From Salvator merianae (lineage: Eukaryota; Chordata; Lepidosauria; Squamata; Teiidae), in assembly GCA_003586115.2 (NCBI GenBank), contig QVOM02000034.1, positions 138,715,339-138,779,338 of the forward strand: DNA of 64,000 bases, written 5' to 3'. The stretch's first letter is position 1. The number at the start of each line of letters is the position of its first letter. A model generated the notes under the pieces. That model ran no database searches. It worked only from the letters and a program-made list of their open reading frames with translations, and was not told where the DNA came from. Positions 1 through 10,855 of the stretch are shown here, piece by piece. The position numbers were made by a program, and so were the translations under genes.

Positions 1-175
1 CGGCCCCGGGCGGGCCGGGGCGAGGAGCGAGGCCGCCGCCGGGCGGGACGACGAGCGGGGCATGCGCGCTCCCTGGCCCCGCCCACACGCATGCGCAGTC
101 GCTGGCCCCGCCCCTAGCCCCGGGCGTCAAAACGGCTAGTAGCCCCGGGTGGCAAAGCGGCTCGCTACGCCACTG
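1..175. mobile_element. GC-rich hAT-type MITE, one end only
   Basis: This very GC- and CpG-rich block ends in GCTACGCCACTG, the reverse complement of a CAGTGGCGTAGC terminus. The same terminus bounds the complete copy at 60904-61237, which has an 8-bp target duplication. The other end lies outside the window. hAT elements characteristically begin CAG[GT]G. It should not be read as a promoter CpG island: the CpG content travels with the repeat. Confidence 0.7.
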
Positions 176-640
176 TTCTTCAGGTTTCAGTAAAATGTTG
201 GAGAGAAAAACCACACACTGTGTGAGCAAAACTGGGGCTTTTTATACTCTTTCTTTCAAGTTTGAAAAGGAGTAAGCTACGGGAGGGGAGGAAAAATGGA
301 TCAAAAAGTTGCACTTTTGATTGGTAATATAGAGGTAAGAATGTTTAAGATCACTGGCTGTTCCATTACAAAAGTGTGGTGAGTAACGGTGGGATGTGTG
401 GTGGGCCGAGGGCACATTCGTAGAGTTGTTTACACGTAAAATGCAAGTCAAAGGAGCTATGATTCTTGCCCCCCTTGTCAGCTGCTCTGAACTTCACCTG
501 ACCCCAGTTACACCTGAGGCCTGTAACGCAGACACTTGTAGCCATGCCATACAGAAACTGGAGCGCATAACTATGTACAGGTTGGCATGAATCCTATGAA
601 ATATAACTATAACTATAAGTATTCAAATATAGGGAATCTG
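176..640 (-). repeat. LTR-like promoter fragment (candidate)
   Basis: On the minus strand near 232-250 there is a TATA-box sequence, TATAAAAAGCCCCAGTTTTGC with one internal difference from a copy near 50146-50166. Both copies are followed by a similar pyrimidine-rich stretch (TTCTCTCC). A shared TATA core with a shared downstream block looks like the U3/R junction of an LTR, but I could not define LTR ends or a target duplication. The rest up to 640 has no recognisable content. Confidence 0.3.
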
Positions 641-1985
641 ACCAGAATCTTGGACCCTGTTTTCCTCTGCTTATTTCTTGAATAAGTTAACCTGGCTGCT
701 GAGAGTCAGCTCAGGAAATTATGCATTAATGGTTAACAAAAGATTGGGGAACTATTTGGCCATCAACTAGTCCATTGTTCAAACCTACACCTTGAGAACT
801 TCTCATTAAGAATGCAAACAGCACCATTTAAGCTCATCAGCCAATGTAGTTATCTGTTTATCTTGTCTACGTGAAAAAAACTCACATTTTTGCTCAGCTA
901 AAGGAAGCTTGCTCCTTTTTCTACTTGGGAAAAAGAATATAAAAAGTTCAGGTTTTTACTATTAGTTAGTTAGAAGAGCAGGAGAAGAGACATCATGGAG
1001 CAGAGGAAGAAGAGAACATCTCAGCGCCATTTTTACCTTGGCTGAGACCTGATTTTACTCCCCTCCTGAAATGGAGAGAGAACAGATTTTTCTAAGAAGC
1101 TGCCTGATCCTAATGCTTGCTTGCAGTTTCCTTTATTTTCCTTTTTGAGCTGATTTCACTAAAAGAGGGATTCCATCTCTCTCTCTATGCCCTTTGGCAA
1201 AAGAGCTGTTTTTGTTTCTAAAGGAGTAAGGGTTGTGGAGCCTCGCCCACATCCCATTCTCTGATTTTTCACCCATTTTGCCTGCAAGAGACCTATGCAT
1301 CTTTTTCCCCAAATTTTCCTTTTGGCATAATGAAGATTTACCTGGAGAAAACTATAGATCGGTGAGATTTACCACTTTAGTGCTAGGAACCTCTTTAGTC
1401 TCCACTGCTAGCTTCTTCCAGACTCTCTTTCTCTCCCCCCCCCCACTTTCTACCCCTTTTACACACACTAAATAGGTCTCCTTACTTAGTTTGGAGCCAA
1501 GCCTTTCTCTTTTTCTTTTCCAAATGCCAAACTACCTATCTTACCTATGAAACTAGCTGATTAAAACAAATTACATTGTTTATTGCTATTTCTTTGGATT
1601 TCAATCTTTTTGCTGGGTCCTAATACAGATGAACCATTCTTTTCACGGATTACCTCCTCTTTATTTGCATTTTCTATGTCAATTTAGCATTATTAAAACC
1701 ATAACCAAGAAATCGATCCCTAAAAAGGTCTAAATGCCTGGGCAAAAGCTAATTTCCCCAAAACAACTAAAAACCCAGAGCATGGCCTTTAACAGGCCAT
1801 AAAGCACAACTGCTTGTGGCTTCAGGTGCTGGAAGCTCTGCCTGAGGAGCACTGTGTCATCGCTCCTGGGAGTGGTTTAGTGGTGGCAGCCTAGACCAGC
1901 CTGCCCTCTGGCTGCCTCTCCTGGCTGGTTGGGCACTGACTGCTTGGAAGTGGTGCTTCTTTGCAGGACTAGGCCCATTTTATCA
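641..1985. other. Unassigned AT-rich stretch
   Basis: I see no open frame, splice-bounded exon, terminal repeat or tandem array that I can support here. A TATA-like run (gaatataaaaagttc) near 933 has no accompanying features. Confidence 0.5.
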
Positions 1986-2200
1986 GATCTGCCATTTAGC
2001 CTCTGTTCCATTTTATTTACGTTTTTGTGTTATTTTGTAATGTATTATATAACAGGTGATTTTATAATGTACTATCTATTACAATGTTTTGATGTATTAT
2101 TTTATATTGTATCTTTCCTGTTTGCTATAAACTGCCTTGGGCAACTTTTTTTATGGAAAGGTGATATGCAAGTAAAATGGAAATGAAAAAAAAATGAAAT
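1986..2200 (+). repeat. LINE 3'-tail-like sequence
   Basis: A T-rich stretch leads into AAACTGCCTTGGGC, then GGAAAGGTGATATGCAAG and an A-rich end. This resembles the 3' UTR tails of reptilian LINEs, where a 'gccttgag..ggaaaggcggtatataa' theme is common. There is no coding part, so the family is unresolved. Comparable tails occur near 8600-8720, 27990-28070, 30480-30570 and 35275-35360. Confidence 0.35.
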
Positions 2201-2869
2201 GAAAAATACTGAAAACAACGCTGACCAAATACAACAATGAAAACTCTTATCTATACTCCAAGCTGCTGTTCCAGTTGTGAAAGATGTTAAAAACAGCAAG
2301 CTCAAGATGTAATCAGGTCTTCCAATTCTAATAAAGGACTTGCTCTTCTGAAATATTCCACACCTCCAGGGTCTTCCTGTTTACATAGAACTCCTTTGTG
2401 AATGAAGTCTAAGCGAGGGTGTGTGGAGGTGGAGAGATTTCATTTCAAAATGGAAGCTTTTCTGTGGCTTTTTCTAGGTGGCTTTTAAGTGTCCTCTACA
2501 GCAAGCTCTGGTCAGAGCGCCCATACAGATTTCCAGTCTATAGTCCATGGTTGTGTGTTCTTGTGTGTATGCAGTCCCACTATGGACATATCTGAAAGCA
2601 ATGTGTGTAACATGTGTGTGCCTGCTAGTAGTGACCTGCAGATTGTGACTCTAGGGTCAAAAGGGACACTTAGATTCCAAGGCTTGCTTTCATTTCCTAA
2701 AACTAGAACTTGACCTACTGTAGACCAAAGTACAGGTTCAGGACTTGGATCGAAGCCTCACAGCCCCAGGCCACATACCTCACCACTCCTCAGAAAGGAT
2801 ATTGCAGAAAATGGCAACCAGAATTACATCTAGGAAATGTCTAGATGTCATTCAGCCACCTCACTCTGT
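2201..2869. other. Unassigned stretch
   Basis: No coding or repeat structure is recognised here. Short open frames have no homology I recognise. Confidence 0.5.
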
Positions 2870-4061
2870 CCCCACTCCTCCCACCCCAAGATATGTACCC
2901 AAGACATTAAAGCAACAAAGTTACAAATCTTCGGGGGGGGGGGGAGAAGCTAATCCAGAGGGGATCACAGAAACAGAAGGGATTTTTTTTCTGCTGCTTT
3001 TAAATCTACCAAGCAGCATACTTTATCACTCTCTCTCTTTGGGGCTAGGGAGAGGAAATAAATGTATGTTTGAATTGTGAAACCACTGTCCCAATCAGGC
3101 AGCCCTCTTCCTCTCTCTCACACACACAAACACGCACACATATATACATGAACCCCCCCCCCAAAAAAAAAAGTAATTCAAGCCTTCAAATACTACTGCT
3201 TCCTCAAGTCTTGCTTTCCTCTTCCCACTTCTGCAGCTGAGGTTTCTTCTACCAGGGTGGAGGAAGGGGAAGAGCAGCAGCTGCAATTGACAAAAGTATC
3301 TCCTGACCTGTGGGGTGGGGGAGGACATTTAGGGACTTGTAGGAAGGGAGAGAAAATGAAAGAAACAGATCTGGGTATAAATAGCATCTTCCATTCCAAG
3401 ACAGCTAATTGCTTTGTTTCTCTCTCCCCTTTCTGTCTTGTCTGAGGGGAAGGCACACAGACAAGAAAGAGCCAAGCCTGGCAAGGAGCAAACATACAGC
3501 ATGGACTGCATGCAGTGCTTTTGGCGTAGTAATGGGGGACAGTTTAATGCTTGACAAGAGAAGCTGTCCCACATTTGCATAATTCTAAAAAAATGCAAAA
3601 TTTGACCTTGGAAGGTCAAGGGGGCATAATGGAGTGGAAGCAGAGGGAGGGGTAGATGCTATCATGCTGTTCCTTTTGCAAACTGGTTCTGATTCAGATT
3701 CTGGCCGGTCAAAGACTGCCTCTGGAGTTGCATTGAAGCTGGATATAAATAACACAGATGCAGGCTTGGTGAACATCCAAGCACAAACAAGCACTTCAGT
3801 ACAGCATGAGACAGACTGGGAGAGACCCTCTTTTGCAGAACACAGACATGAGAAAGCTGTGAAGATCAGAATGTGGTGCAATAAATGCCAAGAAATCAAG
3901 GCCCACCGCAGTTCACACGGGGGGAGACAATCTGAAAATATAAGCAACAGCAGCTCTACGTGGGAGCTATTGCTGGCAACCATGTTTTCCTGGCATCTGC
4001 AACCTCCTGAATTCTTGCTTGTGTTTCCTGGCTTCTGATCTGAATTCTGGCCTGGGACAGT
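2870..4061 (+). mobile_element. Interspersed repeat B, left part (copy 1)
   Basis: This stretch aligns in order with 33190-33800. Shared landmarks are the poly-pyrimidine/CA run, the 'ttcttccaccagg..gggggaggaca' block, 'gggcataaatagca', and 'tgtttgcataatt' near the end. It resumes after the inserted element as 5874-6250, which matches 33860-34040. In copy 2 the repeat is bounded by GGNCCTGGTCACACC termini with a 3-bp target duplication, so copy 1 is a partial relative of a DNA transposon. No transposase is encoded. The part from about 3625 to 4061 has no counterpart in copy 2. Confidence 0.5.
3120..3175. repeat. CA/homopolymer simple repeat
   Basis: A short (CA)n tract is followed by poly-C and poly-A runs. 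The equivalent position in the second copy of repeat B (about 33330-33385) also carries (CT)n(CA)n, so the microsatellite is ancestral to the repeat. Confidence 0.6.
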
Positions 4062-4221
4062 GGGCCTGTTCACACTTACAACAGTATAACAGTACAACTA
4101 GCATGGTTTGGGCCAGTAGGGTTCGGGTACGGAGAGAGGTCTTCACACCTGTCAGCGCTGGAACACTCTGCAAGCTGACCAGCACTGGACGCAGTGCGAA
4201 TGGGAGCGTACTAGTTCAGTA

Positions 4222-4278
4222 GCTGTGTTCGAACACAGAGGGTCTGTGTTCGAACACAGAGGGTCTGTGTTCGAACCT
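4222..4278. repeat. 21-bp tandem repeat with internal palindrome
   Basis: About 2.7 copies of a 21-bp unit containing the palindrome TGTGTTCGAACACA sit inside the transposon. The related element at 57581-58098 has a single degenerate version, so this is a local expansion. Confidence 0.7.
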
Positions 4279-5580
4279 GTGTCTGAAAAGGCCACCAAGG
4301 TCTGGACCCCAAGGTCCGAACCGGGGTGTGAACCAGCAGACTGTGCCTGCGCGACCCCACCGGCCCTGCCCCACAGCCATTTTGAACCTGGAAATGGTGC
4401 AAACGCACCTTCCCTGATCCTCATCTGGTCATGCAGGTCGGGCTGGAGACTACAAATTAGTTGACCACAGCTGGTTGGATTCAGGTAAGCATCAGGCAGG
4501 CTTTGGTAGATTTCAGGTCTGCTGAGGCTGTTCGCAAGTGCGGATCCTGCGTTCTAGTGTGCATTCTGAAATGTACCACTCACTAACATCTATGCCGGAC
4601 ACGGCATTTACTCAGTTTAAAGGCCGTCTTCAGTTCCCACTGTCCCGACAGACACGGCATTTAATCAGACTTCACTTCCCGCTGTCCTGACATGATCCTG
4701 CCGTTCCGTAATTTTTAAGGATTAAATTGGCTAAATGCGGATTACTTTGTCTTCGGATTTTATCAACTCTCAAGCCGTTCCAGATCACTAGCGCGCTTTA
4801 CTTTTGCTGTGGGCACGGAGAAAGCGATTATGTGGGAGGACCGTAATTTTTTGTGGGCGTGCAGAGGGAGGGATCCCCATTTGGTGCTGTCCAATGACAG
4901 ACTTTGTGGATGGGCAGGAAGCACCTCCATTATCCCCGCTGCTGCCAGCAGAAAAGAAATGGCAGGGTGGGTGTGCGCGCGTGCCGGCGTGTGTGTGTCT
5001 CCGTCCCTGTGCTTCTTGCTCTGTGTTGGAGGAGAGGGGGGGAGCGAGGCAGTAGAGAGATATTTCCCTGAGGAGCGGATGAGAGAGAGAGACAGAGAGA
5101 CAGAGAGAGAGTCGGGCAAGCCAAAGGAAGAAATTAAAGACTTCCTCCACTTCCGTCTGCTCTTTAAAGCAAAAAATAAACTGCGCCTGTTTGGAGTTTT
5201 GCCTTACACAGCTACACAGGGAGACAAATGCTCGGTGGAGGTCTCCGAGGCAGATGAGTCATAGCAGCACTGTCACAATAGCAGCCCCCCCCATGTTCCC
5301 TCCCCAGTTTTTCCCTTTGTTATGGACCTCTCCCTGCTTTTACGCTGCTACTTTTAAAATGTGCAGTTGCATTAAAGTGCAGTAGCAGGGGAGCAGAAAC
5401 TTCATTAGCATGTCAAAAGCTTTTAGTTTTTTAAAGTTTCATAGTTTTAAATCTCTGCTTTGACAATGTCCAACCGCAGCCATAGTTTTAAGGTTCTGCT
5501 TGAGTAGATAGAGCAAATGGACAATGCATATTAAATGAATCCAGGCAGCAGCAAGAACAGAGCTTGACTTTCCCGCCCCG

Positions 5581-5588
5581 TGACGTCA
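5581..5588. promoter_or_regulatory. Perfect CRE-type palindrome TGACGTCA
   Basis: A full cAMP-response-element consensus lies inside the transposon, 20-60 bp before two duplicated CCAAT-containing units. The homologous copy near 32480 reads tgaagtca, so the site is intact only here. Any binding or promoter activity is inference. Confidence 0.4.
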
Positions 5589-5607
5589 AGATTTGAACGT
5601 TGGGACT

Positions 5608-5683
5608 GCAGCCAATCGCTGACTGCATAGGGAGGAGATTTTGACGCAGCCAATCGCTGACTGCATAGGGAGGAGATTTTGAC
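5608..5683. repeat. 38-bp tandem duplication with CCAAT boxes
   Basis: A 38-bp unit beginning GCAGCCAATCGCTGACTGCA occurs twice in perfect tandem (starts at 5608 and 5646). The homologous copy near 32508 has one unit, so the duplication is specific to this copy. Each unit carries a CCAAT motif. Confidence 0.85.
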
Positions 5684-5873
5684 GAGGGGTGGAGGCACGG
5701 GAAATATCAGTGTGGGAACGAACAAGTACGAATTGACTCCGTGATAAATTGTAACTGTGGGAACGACCAGAGGACGACCAAAGGACGAATTCACTGCGCG
5801 TACTCTTCTATACGGATTACATATCTCTGCTTTGACGATGCCCGACCACGGCCTATGTGCGAATAGGCCCAGT

Positions 5874-6260
5874 GACTCCTGGAATATCCCTGAACCTATG
5901 CTAGTGAGTTCTGGTTTCTGACTTTAACTGTGGATATTTTTTTTTCCTGTTTTTCCCCTGCTGCTAGAGAAAGACTGGGATTGAGACCAAGTTCCGGCCA
6001 TTTGTCTGCTGAAGACAGGACAGTCACTGCTGAGTCTATTGGCCAGCTGAGCCTAACTGAACAGAACTGCTGCAGCAGCTCACCCTGCTTGAAAATCCCA
6101 AAGACCAACTGGTGCCCCTCAGCCTTATGTGGGGAGAAGAGGAAATGGGGGACAATGCCATTGGCTGGAGAATGCAGTCTGCAATACCCATTTGACAGAA
6201 GTAGGGTAGGAGGTGACCAGCTCAGGACCAATCTTCTTCAGCATGCCTGGGTGAAGAAAG
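5874..6260 (+). mobile_element. Interspersed repeat B, right part (copy 1)
   Basis: This is the continuation of repeat B after the inserted transposon. It shares 'actgaacagaactgctgcag' and 'gaggaaatggggg' blocks with 33900-34020 in copy 2. I could not locate the right terminus in this copy. Confidence 0.5.
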
Positions 6261-8860
6261 TCAGGGGCAATGCTGCTTCTCTTCTGTCTGCCAGGCAGGG
6301 AAGCCTATTGGGGCTGCATTGGAGTCAGGGTGGGACGTGGCCAACTTGTGACTGATCTGCTTTAATTTCCAGGGAGTACAAAGCAGAAATCCTCCAAAAG
6401 GCTCCAGAGGAATTAGGACACTCAGGTGGCTGGCTAGCTTTCTCTTCTCTCTCCCCCCCCCCACACAAACCCAAATAGGACAACAGCTGTTCAGACAATA
6501 GTTTATGAATCACAAACCGAGGAACAGATTTGTTTTCTGCTCCTGTTGCAGGCAGGGGAGCTTCAGCAGGGGCAGAAGAGGCAAAGCTCCATAATTACAC
6601 ATTTATTTTAAAAAAGAGGAAGGATTGAGGCTTTATTTTCCTTTCTCGAGGCAAACTGGTGAAGTGGTATGTAAGGAGGAAGTGGAAGACAATGGCGACA
6701 CACTGCCACCTCTCTAGAACACCCACAAGCTTAGACACTGGACAAGAGAGAAAGGGAAACCATTCCTAAATCACACCCACAAAAGTATGGTACTGCCACC
6801 AATAGTTTTCAATCTGCAATCACACTTTGCAAATGTAAACAGACTAATGAGAGCAAATGGGCTCAGTGCTGGGAAAATCCATTTACAGTTTAGTCCCAAT
6901 CAAGGTGAGAATGTCCAGAGAAAAAACAGAAATTCATTTCATAGTCTGAACTCTTAGATCAGAGTACAGCCTGGAATCTAATTAAAAGTCATGTTTGACC
7001 TGGCCTTTATGTGTAATTTTTGCAAACTATCCACAGAAGGCCACCTTTATGCTAATTTTCCATTTTTATAGCTTCACATTCCCTGCTAGTATTACTGAAA
7101 TGTCCCCTTTATGCCAGTCTAGTTACTGCAAATAATTATGATAAAAGTACAAATTACGCAAAAGTTTTTCAGTAAGACTTCCAGAATAAGTGTGAACACA
7201 TTCAGTATCACAAGGTATTGCTATCCTACATATATAAAACAATGCATCGTTATCCTATGGCACCACAGAATTTTGAAGCTGCTGAGCATCTCCAACGGAG
7301 TTTTTAGCATTCTCATTGAGTTATAATACTCAGGAAGCTTAGCCAAAAAAATGTGTTACAGGATTGATATAACTTTATAGTATAGATACATTTTTCAGGA
7401 CACAAGGACTAGCTTGTGGAAAAGAATTAGGCCAGACTAAATTTGAATGTTGTATGCTAATTTGTGTGTGTACACATTGCACATGCACTAGTGGTTCATG
7501 TCCATATGAATCTGTGGAGTACTTCAGAGAAAGAATATAATGACCCACCCTCCCTTTTGCAGTGCTGATTAATATTCCTTCTAATTAAGGATGTAGAATT
7601 TCCTTGTACAAATTGTGTGTACTTGCAACATTGCAGAAAAATCTGGGCTCCATTAGCAAGTTTTGCATTGCCTTTAAAAAACAGGCAGTAGTCCTTCCAT
7701 GTTGCCAATTTTTCTTCTTCATGGCAAAATCTGCATGAAAGAGAGGGACCCCTGAAGTATTCTGATATTTATTGACATTAATGACCTAACCTGCCCTCAT
7801 GACACACAATACTTGTGTTCTCGCATGGTCTCAGATTATGCAAGGAAACTGTCTACCATGGACCAAAATTCTTTTTTTCTCTGTAGCTCAAGAACATTAG
7901 AATTGTCTTGTTGAATCAGATCCTCCTGTATTCTATTTCTACCAGCAGCCAGCCAGATGCCTCTCTCCTCTTTGTTTCCTTTGGAAAATGAAGCTTTGCT
8001 TCCTCCTCCCAGAAGAACATCCTCTCTCCCTCTCCCTCTCTCTCTCTCTCTTTTTCCACTGAGCAGCCTTAATTCTCCTCCACCTTCTAGTTTTACATCA
8101 GTGCAAAGACACAGGCCTCTGTGATGCGTCTGGCTTTTGTTCATGATAACAGATGCACCTTACATCTCCCTTAAATTGGCATATCATTTTCTTTTGCTCT
8201 TTCTCTTTTTCTTTGTAGCTGTATTTGCATATGTATGTCAGGGCCCATTCATACATCTCATCTCCATAAACAAAAAGAAAAACATCTGCTTCCTGTTTAA
8301 ACTCTCATTGGGACAATGTTTTTGTTGGATTAGATCAGGAAATGGGGAGCGTCCACCTTTGCGTGTGCTGCAGAGCCACCTACTGGCTGGAAAAGGCATG
8401 TGCAAAGAATGTGTACGGCCTTCCCGAAACATTTTCTTTTTTAAAGATGCTTGTCTAGTGATGCCCTTATCACTTGTAGCACAATATTCAAGCTTCACAA
8501 GAGCAGGAGAGCAGTCATATTCTGGGAGTGTTTCCTAAGCAATCTGAGAGTTTCTGGTCTGGCTATATTTTTTGTACCCCAAGGTACCAACCCCTTTAAT
8601 AATGTTTTAACTATGTTTTAAATGTATTTAGTACACTGTCTGCTTTATTTTGTGGTACTTTTATATTTTTCCTTGTTCTTTGAGCACAGTGCCTTAATTT
8701 AAGAGAAAGACAATTAATAAGTAAGCAAACAAGAACAATGATAGCAATAATATTGTGCTTTGGGACAAAGAAGAGGGCAGTGGCTGGAACAGCAAGGAAT
8801 GCCTTATCAGGGAATAAGTGGGATCCCCATTCCATTGCAACTGCATGCAACCCTGCCTCA
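6261..8860. other. Unassigned stretch
   Basis: No gene or terminal-repeat element is recognised. It contains a (CT)n run at about 8018-8052 and, near 8590-8720, a LINE-tail-like AT-rich piece. Frames up to 133 aa have no recognisable family. Confidence 0.45.
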
Positions 8861-9200
8861 TAGGAAGCTACCGCGTGGGTGCCTGAAGTTTCTCCCTGAA
8901 ATCTAGAGGTCTGGGCACCTATACTCCAGATTTTCCCACTTTCTACCAGCCCCCAAGCTGCTGCAACCCCAGCTGAAGAGACCTACTCTGAGGCCACTTC
9001 CACCGGGAGATTCCCATCCTCCCACTGTGTGGATGCATGGGGGGAAAGGAAGCGACTCAAGGGCCAAGGATCCTGCCAGGAGTTGGTCCTGTGAACTGAA
9101 ATCAGCTGACTTCCATCACCATTTCTGGTTTGTTGCAAAAGGTCCCACCCGTAGCAGTGTTCTGGGAGCCACAGCAAGGTGTATTGCGTTTTAACATTCC
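8861..9200. repeat. Interspersed repeat C
   Basis: This block matches 27121-27320: both carry CCAGATT..TCCCA, then GCCCCCAAGC..CTGCA, then CTGAA..CCTACT in order. It also matches part of 58990-59440 (GTGGATG.ATGG). No open frame follows the homology. It is probably a non-autonomous DNA transposon, but ends and duplications are unclear. Confidence 0.4.
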
Positions 9201-10302
9201 TGCAGCTGCTCCAAGCTTCCCGCCCAGATCCTGACCCTTACAAATGAAGGGTTGCTTCTTCAGATACAGACTTCATGTGATTAATCTTCATGAATACACT
9301 TGTCGAATTCCCAATTTTCTATGAGAGTGGATTTTTAGAATCCAAGCTAGTCCTAAAAGAAAGCCCTTTAGAGAATCAAAGACATTCATGTGTATGTGTG
9401 TTTTAACAGCAAGGTGGGAAGAAAGGGCTTATTTGTGGAAGGACAACAGCACTTGTGCTTTGTCTTCTAAAAGTCTCTGATTTAGTCCCTGGGATCTATA
9501 GATAAAGGATCTAAGGCTGGATCCACACAGGAATAGGGCACCTAGTGAAAGCTGCTGGGCCACATGTTACCAACCCCACTGAATCTGCAGCTCACCTCTG
9601 AGGCAAATTACCAGGGCTGATTTCCCCCTGCAAAATTTAGCAATGGACAATAATTGGCTTCTGGGGTCATTTCCTGTCTGGCTCAAAAGCAGACTGGGCT
9701 GAAACATCTATTCTGCAACTTCAAAGACTCTGAAGCTGGGAGGTGTGACTCCATACAAGGTATGCCTGCTGGCCCACCAAAAGACTGGTCATCAGGGTGC
9801 TGTCTAAAGGCAATTCTGCACAATGGACCCACAAGCATACTAGGAGTCTCCGTCCACCCAGGGCCTTCCCCTTAGACTGCACCAGCGTGTGGAAGGGAAG
9901 TTCCTATTGCACTTGCTGGTCCAGTACAGCTGCCACTGCAGAATCACCCAAAGAGGAGAAAGTATGTGTTCCTTCTTAAATTTTTAATTTTTATTTCATA
10001 CTGCTTTTTCAAAGCAGCTCAAAAAAACATCAGGAACTGAAATATAATACATGCATAAGTGCTTTAAAAAGACTGAATTTGAATAAGACAAAGACAGCGA
10101 GACAACTTTAGTATTATAATGAAACTATGTAATAGCACAGACAGAAGTACATTTAAATTGTACTTTTTTTAAAAAAAATTAAAAATGTTTTCTCTTTTTT
10201 TCATCTCCCCCCCTCCCCTTGCACTCCATCCTAACTTATTCGCTATGAGCCTGATCATACCCAGAGTGCAAACCTTTCAGGTTCCAAGGACCAGACCATG
10301 AC
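9201..10302. other. Unassigned, with possible repeat C relative
   Basis: Near 9511 the sequence GGCTGGATCCACACAGG resembles the putative terminus GGCTGCATCTACACAG at 58994, so part of 9511-9955 may be another non-autonomous element. No second terminus was established. The remainder is AT-rich. Confidence 0.3.
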
Positions 10303-10305
10303 CTA

Positions 10306-10646
10306 GGGCCTGTTCACACTTCGGTGTGGACGCTCACTAGCAAAGTGTGAATCGCTAAATTGGAATCAGCTGGACTGCTCCTGATCAGCAGCATTCACAC
10401 CTGCTTCCAGGTGCGAATGCTGCAATCTGTAGCGCAGCTACAGCTGCAGCTGTGCTACATATCACATCCCCAGTCACCATGGTAGCAGCCAGACATTTCC
10501 ACCAGCACTGTCATGGCAAGTGGGCCAGTATTTGCACTTCAAGTGCTGGAAGTCTGCAGTGTGGATGGCGGCTTCGCTGGCAGGGTCTATTCCAACATAG
10601 AATGGTATATTTATAACATTCTACACTGGCAAGTGCAAATAGATCT
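10306..10646. mobile_element. MITE, GGGCCTGTTCACACTT family, TSD CTA
   Basis: The left end GGGCCTGTTCACACTT is mirrored by AAGTGCAAATAGATCT at the right (11 of 16 positions). Both ends are flanked by CTA (10303-10305 and 10647-10649). Just inside the left end is GCTCACTAG, a motif also seen subterminally in the copies at 20069, 45410 and 47265. At 341 bp it is the shortest complete member here and non-coding. Confidence 0.75.
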
Positions 10647-10855
10647 CTAATCTCAGAGTGAATAAAAAAGTCCTGAATTTATAAATACTCAAAAGTCATT
10701 TCCACAGTAATAGTAACAAAAACTAAAACAATGATTTAAATTTTAAAAAGTAAAAAAAATTAAATACTAACAAAAACTAAAATAAATTATTTTTTTAAAA
10801 AAAATAAAACAATTTAACTAGTAACAAATATAAATTAATTTAAAAGTCTCTCCCA
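10647..10855. other. AT-rich spacer
   Basis: A-rich low-complexity sequence lies between the MITE and the older CR1. It probably contains the decayed 5' UTR of that CR1. Confidence 0.3.

Larger units (their letters stand above)
4062..5870. mobile_element. Non-autonomous DNA transposon with GGGCCTGTTCACACTT ends
   Basis: The left end is GGGCCTGTTCACACTT and the right end is ATGTGCGAATAGGCCC, an inverted match. The element is flanked by AGT at 4059-4061 and 5871-5873, a 3-bp target duplication. The left 0.5 kb is homologous, in inverted orientation, to the MITE at 57581-58098. The rest (about 4598-5850) is homologous to 31141-32725. At 1.8 kb it may be a less-deleted parent, or a chimera, of the short MITEs. 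It has no transposase frame. Termini and 3-bp duplications suit the PIF/Harbinger superfamily, but that assignment is inference. It interrupts repeat B. Confidence 0.75.

Noticed and set aside
1..175. CpG island of a gene at the window start
   Set aside because: It ends in a hAT terminus shared with 60904-61237, so the GC content belongs to a repeat.
3585..4097. 170-aa minus-strand frame
   Set aside because: No recognisable domain; it overlaps a repeat and antisense frames of similar length exist, so coding is unsupported.
4222..4278. tRNA B-box (GTTCGAACC) suggesting a tRNA gene or SINE head
   Set aside because: No A box at the right distance and no cloverleaf; the motif belongs to a palindromic minisatellite.
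4763..5264. Overlapping frames of 118-151 aa on both strands
   Set aside because: They lie in a non-coding transposon and its GA-rich tract; frames on opposite strands cannot all be real and none shows a domain.
5608..5683. CRISPR-like direct repeats
   Set aside because: Only two abutting units without spacers, in a vertebrate genome; it is a tandem duplication.
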